From assembly GCF_000006405.1 (NCBI RefSeq), contig NW_003207246.1, forward strand, positions 7,158 through 27,360: DNA of 20,203 nucleotides, given 5' to 3'. The notes under the pieces are model-generated. The model made no database searches. It was not told where the DNA came from and saw only the letters and a program-made list of their open reading frames with translations. Each line of letters begins with the position of its first letter. Position 1 is the stretch's first letter. This DNA is from Perkinsus marinus ATCC 50983. Taxonomy: Eukaryota > Perkinsozoa > Perkinsida > Perkinsidae. Position numbers and translations under genes: made by a program. Below are positions 7,663 to 14,287 of this stretch, in pieces.

Positions 7663-8302
7663 AATTGAAATGTGTAGGGTCAATGGTGTATTTGGGTACC
7701 TTGCTCACAACGAAAATAAAACTAACCAGGGAAATAAACCGGAGAATTGGAAGGGCGACTGCTGTGTTGAACACAGCGTGTTCAACGATCTGAAAAACAT
7801 CTGGAAGGCTAGGGGAATTCTCGCCACCACCAAAAAACGTATTTTCAAGAGCTGCGTAATGAGTGTTCTTCTATACAATTGCGAAACCTGGGTGTACGTC
7901 AAGAACGATGCGGAAAGGTTGCAAAGGTGCTGCAACAAATTGGTTAGCAATATCATAAGGTGGGGTCGAAACACTAACCAGTCGAATAATGGTGATGTTG
8001 ATGGTGAGTTCGATTGTAAAGTGGGTGAGACTGAAATACTGGACTGGTTGGAAGGCTCTACCGTTAAGGAGATTATGAATCAGAGACGTTTACGTTGGTT
8101 TGGTCATGCTCTGCGGCAACCTAGGGATGCGGTTCAAAGAGAATGGATAGAATCGGAGATTGAATCTGATTCGAAGTGGTTGAAGCTTGTCAAACAGGAT
8201 GTGGAGGATCGTGGAGGAAGATGGAGAAACATCAGGGAGAAAGCCATGGACAGAGGGAAATGGCATAAATTTACTATTATTCGGAGCGCGCTTGTCCCTT
8301 AG
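7663..8302 (+). pseudogene. LINE C-terminal domain in two displaced frames
   Basis: The first part (phase of 7665, about 7623-7768) reads KCVGSMVYLGTLLTTKIKLT and REINRRIGRATAV, the standard segment after a LINE thumb. Then a 14-bp palindromic insertion at 7762-7783 moves the frame. From 7784 to 8302 another phase reads NDLKNIWKARGILATTKKR, LYNCETWVYVK, QRRLRWFGHALRQPRDAV and a GGRWRNIREKAMDRGKW tail, the usual C-terminal domain of this LINE group. Without the two insertions (32 and 14 bp) the reverse transcriptase and this domain form one open frame from 5989 to the stop at 8300-8302. Confidence 0.85.
7762..7783. repeat. 22-bp footprint in LINE (X=CTGTGTTC)
   Basis: Blocks are 7762-7768, 7769-7776 and 7777-7783; the third has one mismatch (C7777 where T is expected). 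The centre G7769 is the complement of the last base of X, as the rule requires. Net gain is 14 bp and shifts the LINE frame. Confidence 0.78.
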
Positions 8303-8335
8303 CTGGATTGAAGCGCTCAATGAATGAATGAATGA

Positions 8336-8362
8336 AGTAGTAGTAGTGGGAGTAGTAGTACT
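8336..8362. repeat. AGT repeats at LINE 3' end
   Basis: Imperfect AGT repeats follow a GAATGAATGAATGA run just after the LINE stop codon and match the tract at the LINE 5' side. Confidence 0.8.
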
Positions 8363-8405
8363 AGCAAAAAAAGAGTTGGCTGCTTTTGGAGTGATAATAC
8401 ACACG

Positions 8406-8422
8406 ACTATTGTAACAATAGT
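8406..8422. repeat. Single-base-centre palindrome, trimmed footprint
   Basis: Eight-bp arms (ACTATTGT and its complement) flank A8414. With X = CTATTGTT, the following TGTT is the last four bases of X, so the third block appears trimmed. Confidence 0.6.
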
Positions 8423-8424
8423 GT

Positions 8425-8446
8425 TATGAGACTCTCATAATGAGAG
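8425..8446. repeat. Perfect 22-bp footprint (X=TATGAGAG)
   Basis: Blocks at 8425-8431, 8432-8439 and 8440-8446 fit the rule without mismatch. The site is nested in a larger inverted repeat whose outer arms AGTGTTATGA and TCATAACACT remain when the footprint is removed. Confidence 0.85.
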
Positions 8447-8634
8447 TGTCATAACACTGAGGTACTCGCTGCTGCGGTTGCCAATTCCGAGCTATGAAAA
8501 GAAGACTCTAATTTGCAGCAAATCAGAGAGGACAGGAAGTGAGTGATGGTAGAGATATCTATCCAGAAACCTATAGTGTTCCCGGGGGGAAACTCATTTT
8601 CAATTTTCTATACGACTAGGAACACATTATTCAA

Positions 8635-8838
8635 TTAATTTCCCATGTAGACGTTTCTCTTTGTCATCAAACCCCGGAAAACGTTGTTATCTCCCAATGC
8701 TGGATAAGTATGTAAATCGTCGATCACAGATATGGGGCGTTCGATCAAGTTGATTGCTCTAATCTGTCTGAGGAAACTAAAGTGAAGTTCTTCACTGAAC
8801 ATCTCCACGTAGATGAGGAAATTAGACTCATCACCCAT
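8635..8838 (-). CDS. Small ORF or exon, unknown
   Basis: From an ATG at 8838 the minus strand encodes 67 residues, beginning MGDESNFLIYVEMFSEEL and continuing FLRQIRAINLIERPISVID and NVFRGLMTKRNVYMGN. The mix of charged and hydrophobic residues is typical of a folded protein rather than of noise. No family is recognised and no second copy exists in the window. It could be a first or only exon; TAG repeats lie just upstream on the opposite strand. Confidence 0.4.
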   Translation of the reverse strand: MGDESNFLIYVEMFSEELHFSFLRQIRAINLIERPISVIDDLHTYPALGDNNVFRGLMTKRNVYMGN

Positions 8839-9617
8839 GGCGTCGGGTAGTAGTAGTAACAGAAGTTATATAGCGATGCCAAATACGGGGTAGGTACTTC
8901 GATATCCGCGATGCGGATGATAAGTGGATCAGGATTAAAATTGGTAGTGGCGCGCTGATTGTAAGTCAGTTCGAGCTCTCTCTGTGTAAGCGTCCCTATA
9001 GATTCTTCCTCCCGGAATCTGGCACAGATTCTGCGTCTCTGAGGAGAGCCCCTGTCTTCAAGCTGTGAGGCTCTTCACCAACGAACCTAAGTGGACCGCT
9101 TACCCACGTCAAGGTAGTAGTTGTAGTAAAATAGATAGGCCTTGAACTTCTACAGGTTCCCTCGACAAAGATGTGATAGAGGCGGCTCGGGATGATTATA
9201 ATAATAATACTATGAACGTCAAGATAGCTGCGTGAGGAGACCATTCCGATTAAGCGATGTACTTTCTTTCATGTTAGCAAAAATTACGATGATTTTCTTG
9301 ACTTTTCACCACAACAGTATTTTGAGTTCAGTTGATCTGGCGAGAGTAGGATAAGCGTTGCTCAGTTATTGCCCTTCGCGACAACGGTCTTTAAAAATGA
9401 GTGTAATAAGCACAATCCCGTCGATAACTAACCGCTGTAGTCAGTATGTATGCTATACGTTGCCCTGGCGTTAACTGTGTGAGCAGGTCCGATTCGCCCA
9501 ATATGAGTTACGGAACGTGAAGTAATGAACACAATACTTTTCGGCAACAATTTCTTCGTAAAAGGCTTTCTCTACATTATGCAGTCCGTAGTGTTACGCA
9601 CTACCGCACACTAGGAA
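8839..9617. other. No supported gene between LINE and repeat copy 2
   Basis: No convincing frame. The minus-strand frame at 8996-9244 is a low-complexity isoleucine/threonine reading and is not supported. A 7-bp inverted repeat with a 3-nt centre (GAATCTG...CAGATTC) lies near 9014-9030. Confidence 0.4.
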
Positions 9618-9824
9618 CAGTTACTAACTTAGCAGCTCGATAGAATCGTATAGATATCGGCACATCGTTATATGTGAACCCATCTCCAGGTCTGGATACA
9701 GTTGTTTCTCAACAAGGTATTGGTTCCCTCCAACTTCCACTGCTTTCTGGAGCTCCCCCTCCACCACCAGAAGGCAATACGACAACTGACGGGTCGAACA
9801 CGTAGGCCTCTACAAGGTGAAATA

Positions 9825-10100
9825 ATGGAGTTCATCATCACTAAGCGTTACTTGCCGTCTTACCCGAACACTTCCCATGGAGAGTCATGGCCTCCAGTAA
9901 AGGAGGGATCTGTGGTTATTGGTGACACCCTCCCAGCACAGCGTGCGTATGCTGGGGCATGCCTGACTCCGGGGGAGATATACCTAGTGATTCGAGTGAT
10001 CACGATATTCCAAGATGATTGTGCATCATCATTGTCCCAATCCCCCGTAGCACACAATGTGTCTTCATCGGGTGGCGGAACCCCTCAGCGAAGCTTATGA
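9825..10100 (+). CDS. Conserved ORF in repeat copy 2 (unknown)
   Basis: From an ATG at 9825, 91 codons read MEFIITKRYLPSYPNTSHG, then WPPVKEGSVVIGD and YLVIRVITIF, to a stop at 10098-10100. The open frame extends upstream of the ATG to 9702 without a further Met. Copy 1 has lost the ATG. Only a few differences separate the copies in this region, most of them changing a residue. A tail domain of a mobile-element polyprotein is conceivable, but no diagnostic motif is visible. Confidence 0.3.
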   Translation: MEFIITKRYLPSYPNTSHGESWPPVKEGSVVIGDTLPAQRAYAGACLTPGEIYLVIRVITIFQDDCASSLSQSPVAHNVSSSGGGTPQRSL

Positions 10101-10274
10101 TGAGGATAGTCTATATCGATTAAGTATAAACAGGCTGCTGCCTTGCAAGGCAGAATTCACCTGCTTTTTAGTGTGGTGTTATCTCAATAGGCAAATCACT
10201 TAACAATATATACAGCAATGTCGGGATTATACTGAACATGATCATAATGTGTCGAGATTGGGCAGATAGTTTGG

Positions 10275-10837
10275 TGAAGCCGCCGGTGCACAGGAGATCG
10301 GGAGAAAGGTATCGGAGACTTGACGTTCCTCAACGAGTCGCCGATTCGGGTTTCGTCAATGACGACCTGGCAGCCAGCCTGGCTGAGCCAGGTCCTGGCT
10401 ATCACGCATCAATATCAGGAATCGAGTCTGGATGGCACTGGTGGTAGATCTGAACTCTACCACTCCGCCAACTAGGCTGCATGGACGTCAAGTCTTCGAA
10501 CGCAGGCCTAGCGATCCGTATTGCCACCGAGGTTACTCAACCGAGTAGAGCATCAGGATCACAGCTCTCTCCTGCACGGGCGGGATGGGTTGGGTAAAGA
10601 AACTCGAGGCATGGCCTTCCTTACTACATGATCACTCCAGTTCATCAGTAAACTGATGAACATACCTCATGAGAGGTTGACTTAACACATATCCTTTGCG
10701 GTGAGTATGAAACTGCGACAAGACAACTCCTTGCGTTCGCCTTTGGCTCGCGCCGACATGCGTCGAGATCGTACTGGGCTTTCAGGCTCTCTCCTGTTAT
10801 GGCTCTTTCACTCTCCGTACCTGAACGATACTCCCCA
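10275..10837. other. 563-bp block specific to repeat copy 2
   Basis: The block lies between TTTGG and GGAACGAAC, which are adjacent in copy 1. I see no terminal inverted repeats and no target duplication beyond G residues, so it may be a deletion from copy 1 rather than an insertion. It contains a perfect footprint (10371-10392) and an inverted repeat, GTGGTAGA...TCTACCAC, near 10440-10462. No gene is supported. Confidence 0.6.
10371..10392. repeat. Perfect 22-bp footprint (X=CAGCCAGG)
   Basis: Blocks at 10371-10377, 10378-10385 and 10386-10392 fit the rule without mismatch, with single centres C10378 and G10385. Confidence 0.85.
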
Positions 10838-10854
10838 GGAACGAACTGATGAAA

Positions 10855-10932
10855 CTAGTCCAGCTAAGCTGGACTAGCGGAATAACGTATGAATGTCATT
10901 CATACGGCTACAAGCCTTGCCAAGGCTTGTAG
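10855..10932. repeat. Cluster of three single-centre palindromes
   Basis: Three perfect palindromes stand in a row: 11-bp arms around A10866 (10855-10877), 10-bp arms around T10896 (10886-10906) and 12-bp arms around C10920 (10908-10932). Copy 1 (698-733) has only the outer sequences, the CTAGTCCAG side and the GGCTTGTAG side. The inner halves therefore look like inverted copies of both flanks plus a palindromic filler. Confidence 0.85.
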
Positions 10933-11042
10933 GGGAAAGCACATACTGCAATGATTTTGACTCGGTGAGTTTGCCCATGGGATCAATGGAGTATTAGTAT
11001 GCATATTTGTTCAGTACGCCTTGCCGGAATTCGACACATTAC

Positions 11043-11064
11043 GCATGCTGAGCATGCCATGCTC
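11043..11064. repeat. Perfect 22-bp footprint (X=GCATGCTC)
   Basis: Blocks 11043-11049, 11050-11057 and 11058-11064 fit the rule exactly. The same event is seen in copy 1 at 2207-2228 with one later substitution. Confidence 0.82.
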
Positions 11065-11130
11065 AACACAAGTTCTTGGGAAATCCTTGTTGGTTTCTCT
11101 ACATTTCTACCCGAACTCATATGTAAAGTC

Positions 11131-11322
11131 CTAAGTCATATGTAAACATATATTCTTCCAACACTGCACCCACAGCACTTCTGTCGTCCCCGGTAACTGT
11201 CCTTGCGTTCTGTCCAGCTGCTCTGTATCATCTGACCATATATAATCCAGCATCTGTCCATCTCTATGGCTCAGATCTTGGGGTTGCTGTGAGTACGGTA
11301 TTTCAGAATCAATCCGCGTCAT
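11131..11322 (-). CDS. Minus-strand ORF in copy 2, truncated in copy 1
   Basis: The 63-codon frame starts MTRIDSEIPYSQQPQDLS and continues QMLDYIWSDDTEQLDRT and WVQCWKNICLHMT. It lies downstream of the 11375-11587 frame on the same strand. In copy 1 a TCA codon has become TAA after DYIW, so that copy is truncated. The product is unknown; it may be another exon of the repeat-borne gene. Confidence 0.3.
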   Translation of the reverse strand: MTRIDSEIPYSQQPQDLSHRDGQMLDYIWSDDTEQLDRTQGQLPGTTEVLWVQCWKNICLHMT

Positions 11323-11374
11323 GAGGTCATGAACTTGCTTTACGAATCTCGGCGAGATCTTATGAGTTCTCTAA

Positions 11375-11587
11375 CTATGACGCAATAGCAATCGATGGGT
11401 ACCTATTAACTCGTTCGACATCGTTTCGCATCTTTCGAATGATCTGCTGAGTTACTTGCATCCGACCATTCAGCTGATCTCGTTTCGCTTGCATCTTCAT
11501 ATACACTGGTCGCCCATCGTAGTCTTCGTCCAGACGTTCATATATCCCTGCCACGATAGAATCTTCGCAGTGCGAGATTTCACTCTC
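11375..11587 (-). CDS. Conserved minus-strand exon-like ORF, copy 2 (unknown)
   Basis: This is the counterpart of 2538-2750, with identical length (71 codons) and the same stop. It reads EDSIVAGIYERLDEDYDG, then DQLNGRMQVTQQII. Differences from copy 1 include a cluster (NGRM against ICRT) and at least one silent change (a valine codon). The absence of any indel or stop in either copy suggests the frame was under constraint when the copies separated. No family is recognised. Confidence 0.4.
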   Translation of the reverse strand, partial: ESEISHCEDSIVAGIYERLDEDYDGRPVYMKMQAKRDQLNGRMQVTQQIIRKMRNDVERVNRYPSIAIAS

Positions 11588-11680
11588 CTACCATTGATTC
11601 TCTGATCAGACCCTTCCCTGCCTGTTATGATGACCATACTATACATGCAGGATCCTCTAGCACTACTCCGCTTTCCTCGA

Positions 11681-11881
11681 CTAGCGATGCCTAAAGGACA
11701 GTCTCTTCTTAATCAGCCACAAGAAGGGACTTGATAGATCTTCCGTGCCCCTCATTAACCGCATGCTCAAATGTGATGAGGACTTCTTTATATCAATAGT
11801 GTCCATCAGGAAGGGGCTTAACGGTGCCTTTAGAGCAGTTGACTCAAAAGGCTGAGGTAAAGTAACGTTACATGTTCTCCA
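11681..11881 (-). CDS. Conserved minus-strand exon-like ORF, copy 2 (unknown)
   Basis: This is the counterpart of 2844-3044, with the same length (66 codons plus stop) and the same internal splice-acceptor candidate ACTTTACCTCAG. It reads PFESTALKAPLSPF and TEDLSSPFLWLIKKRLSFR. Changes from copy 1 include a silent serine codon change and a Lys-to-Met change. The GT donor seen before the stop in copy 1 is CT here. The product is unknown. Confidence 0.4.
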   Translation of the reverse strand, partial: WRTCNVTLPQPFESTALKAPLSPFLMDTIDIKKSSSHLSMRLMRGTEDLSSPFLWLIKKRLSFRHR

Positions 11882-11979
11882 TTATCATCATCATCATCGA
11901 ATTTCAGTTTGGATATTGTCGACTACACCTTCGTTAGCCGATGTGAATTCACTGTCGACATCAGTTCGCATCTTCCTCG

Positions 11980-12000
11980 TCCTCAGATGAGGACCTCATC
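11980..12000. repeat. Footprint variant present only in copy 2 (X=TCCTCATC)
   Basis: The left block is X minus two bases (11980-11985), then the full reverse complement GATGAGGA (11986-11993), then X minus its first base (11994-12000). Net gain is 13 bp. Copy 1 at 3149-3156 has a single X-like word, so the inserted bases can be read directly. Confidence 0.75.
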
Positions 12001-12139
12001 AAAACGATATGTACAACACAAGGAACTTCTACTCGGTGGCATCTTAATGTAACGCAGAGCTCGCAAAAGCAATCGTAAAAGTAGCAACAATAAACCGCGC
12101 TGATGTCAACAACGGTTCTGTTTGCCGAAACTAGCAACA

Positions 12140-12198
12140 ACTTGCTAGTAGCAAGTACTTGGTATCACCAGGTACTATTAGTAACAGTCTGTTACTAA
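12140..12198. repeat. Cluster of three palindromes
   Basis: Palindromes are centred on G12148 (8-bp arms, 12140-12156), on 12165 (12154-12176, one mismatch and a 3-nt centre) and on T12188 (10-bp arms, 12178-12198). They touch or overlap, like 10855-10932, and lie just beyond repeat copy 2. Confidence 0.75.
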
Positions 12199-12564
12199 GT
12201 TATTAGGTGATTTCAGCGATCGTGGTCTGGTAGAAGCATAATGTAATAACAAGATACATCCAAGCGCGACCATAATACTGTCTGTCACGCGGTGATATCC
12301 GACAGATATGTGCTGAATAATGAGATAGCAACTCGCGCTCTCGTCCACATGTATAGCGTCCTCCCATGTGAGTCTATTCGATGTCGGGCTCATGTTGGGC
12401 TGCGCATGCCATAACATACCTTCACAAATTGCAACTTCCGATTGGTACGAGGTGCCAGTACGGAAGCTTTCGACGCGGGTGGCCGTGGGCCTCCCCGTCG
12501 CTCTCTCTGCTAGGAAGCTGTAATGGGAGATCTCAACACGCGTGAAAGGTTGAAATGATCCCAA
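12178..12564 (-). CDS. Possible ORF, unknown
   Basis: From an ATG at 12564, 128 codons run on the minus strand to a stop at 12180-12178. The reading starts MGSFQPFTRVEISHYSF and includes a hydrophobic stretch, SIMVALGCILLLHYA, near residue 100. The last codons lie in the palindrome at 12178-12198, so the original end may differ. It is weakly coding-like, and no family or splice evidence supports it. Confidence 0.25.
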   Translation of the reverse strand: MGSFQPFTRVEISHYSFLAERATGRPTATRVESFRTGTSYQSEVAICEGMLWHAQPNMSPTSNRLTWEDAIHVDESASCYLIIQHISVGYHRVTDSIMVALGCILLLHYASTRPRSLKSPNNLVTDCY

Positions 12565-13327
12565 CTACTGATCGAGCGAATTTAAAAAATTGTGACTTTC
12601 AATCTTCAAATCCCACTATGATCCAATCCAAGTTGATGCAGATGAAAGCACACGTCATCATGATCATGCTGTCAATGATCCGCACATGAACTCAAACAAC
12701 AATACAGGTCACGCAGGCGACTATAAACTACCTCTTTCTCATCTGTATGCAATCTGATTCAAAGTGCAACACAACTCCGTCGTCGATCAGCTTTGACTCA
12801 CCGACTGTCAAGGTTCGTCATAAGGCAATCCACGATCGCCTGCGCTTCACCTTGCCGCGCTCGCAGACTTCTCAATTCCTCTTCCATCGATGCTATTTTG
12901 TATTCAGCCCCCACTATTTCTGACGAGTAAGACACGTCAGAAGAGATCAAATGTCACGACTGATTCACATATCTATGGGTATATTGTCTTGTTATTATCT
13001 TGTTATTCAAGTATCATAGGTTATAGGAAGGCTTCATGATATCATGGTAGTAACAACAAGATAGGACAGTCTACATTGGTACATTATCAAATATGCGATA
13101 ACCTGTAGTGTTACAGTGTATATCAATGATCATTATAAACTTCACATGTATGAGGACATCTTGGGAGATCTCATGCCTTGGTGAGAGCGTCGTTAACTAG
13201 GTCGATAAGAACGGTCGTTACATATAGCGGAGACTATCATGATTCGTGTCATAGACTGATTAAACTTGAGTGAGCGAGGACTTGAAAGTAGCTGATTATC
13301 GGATATAGGGGAGTCGGGAAGGCGAAC
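12565..13327. other. No supported gene
   Basis: No convincing coding frame. An inverted repeat with 8-bp arms and a 9-nt loop (TTCTGACG...CGTCAGAA, 12918-12942) and two TCTTGTTAT words near 12980-13000 are the only structures seen. Confidence 0.4.
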
Positions 13328-13531
13328 ATGAAATGCGTTATCTTACTGACGGGGAAGTTATCAACAGAGCGCGCGAAGGTTAAGAGTGAATCACAGCTCA
13401 CGTGTAAGAGAGACGACAACGGCAAAGAATTTTCGTGCAAGCACGATTCGACGATCGTATCGGATGATTTCGAGCAGGAGGCGATCCTTTTTCATCCTTC
13501 ACTGAATCCGGCGTCGCAATCTGCCTGCTGA
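13328..13531 (+). CDS. Small ORF, unknown
   Basis: Sixty-seven codons from an ATG read MKCVILLTGKLSTERAK, then QLTCKRDDNGKEFSCKHD and IVSDDFEQEAILFHPSL. The two cysteines and charged composition look like a small domain. Its 3' end overlaps the end of the minus-strand gene at 13499-13933, so the two would be convergent. It may be an exon rather than a whole gene. Confidence 0.3.
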   Translation: MKCVILLTGKLSTERAKVKSESQLTCKRDDNGKEFSCKHDSTIVSDDFEQEAILFHPSLNPASQSAC

Positions 13532-13933
13532 CTCACCAAAGCAATCCGCCGCTTTCTTCAACAGCCCCATGCGTTGTTCGCCCCGAACACTCCCGTCACT
13601 TCTCGGCGTGTGTGGACTTGTACTGTTCATCGACCTCGGCGAACTCCTCTGTAGGGCCTCAATCCGACGATATAAAACTCTACTTAGTTCGTCGAGTTCA
13701 TATCTCAACCTAGTTCGACATTTAAAGTTCCATAATGTAGATGCGCACCTTTCACTAGGGCATGTGCCACTCTGCAGCTCCTCTACGAATTCCAACAGGG
13801 CAGCGTCCCTCCGCAACCTTTCTCGACCAAATACAGTCATCAGCAAATGTCCGCACTCGTATCGCAGATTCGACTCGTCCGTTACGTTTTTGTCATTCAT
13901 TTGAGGTTTTAGTGTCAGGGACTGCAATAACAT
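13499..13933 (-). CDS. Hypothetical protein, probably last exon
   Basis: Read on the minus strand, this frame encodes 144 residues from a Met at 13933, but it stays open upstream to 13981 with a leucine-rich lead, KVLLVLWIALEIEDAY, so the true start is probably in an earlier exon. It is rich in Arg/Glu heptad-like segments (FGRERLRRDAALLEFVEEL, RYELDELSRVLYRRIEALQ), consistent with helical or coiled-coil structure. A second open exon-like stretch lies upstream near 14042-13940 (AEPDQSKNFSDYIWVSKYEK). No known domain is recognised. Confidence 0.55.
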   Translation of the reverse strand: MLLQSLTLKPQMNDKNVTDESNLRYECGHLLMTVFGRERLRRDAALLEFVEELQSGTCPSERCASTLWNFKCRTRLRYELDELSRVLYRRIEALQRSSPRSMNSTSPHTPRSDGSVRGEQRMGLLKKAADCFGESAGRLRRRIQ

Positions 13934-14287
13934 GTAGGCGTCTTCTATTTCGAGTGCAATCCACAGTACCAGCAGGACTTTTCATATTTGGAAACCCATA
14001 TATAGTCCGAGAAGTTTTTTGACTGGTCCGGCTCGGCTATCTACACCGTTGCGTTACAAGTTCGCAGCCTCATACAGTAGAGTCCCTTTGGGCACTATAG
14101 CTATATAGAGAGTGTTTAGTGAATGAGGGCCCACCCCCTGTAACTCGTAGAAGTATGCTACTTTTCAACTATAGCAAGAATCGAAATTGGAAATCTATAC
14201 GATTTCTCATCACCACTCAGAGATCAATTGACTACATCGTCACAAATTGGAAACAAACTGCATCACAAATACTCCGAAACATGCTCA

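Larger units (their letters stand above)
5936..8362 (+). mobile_element. 5'-truncated LINE (non-LTR retrotransposon)
   Basis: The element enters just upstream of the reverse transcriptase domain, so any N-terminal or endonuclease region is missing. It ends about 60 bp after the C-terminal stop in a TGAA run followed by AGT repeats. AGT repeats on both sides suggest insertion into, or tailing with, the microsatellite. Three palindromic micro-insertions (about 6389-6426, 7583-7626, 7762-7783) interrupt it. Apart from these the coding frame is well preserved, so the copy looks fairly young. Confidence 0.9.
9618..12010 (+). repeat. Large direct repeat, copy 2
   Basis: This is the second copy of 33-3160, offset by about 9,585 bp at the start. 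It lacks the hAT element and about 110 bp beside it, and has a 563-bp block (10275-10837) absent from copy 1. It also has additional palindromic insertions at 10855-10932 and 11980-12000. Confidence 0.85.

Noticed and set aside
10440-10462. tRNA-like stem (GTGGTAGA...TCTACCAC)
   Set aside because: No cloverleaf, T-loop or anticodon arm could be built around it.
33-12010. LTR retrotransposon with the two repeat copies as LTRs
   Set aside because: No TG...CA ends, primer-binding site, polypurine tract or gag-pol between the copies; the internal region holds a LINE and a minisatellite.
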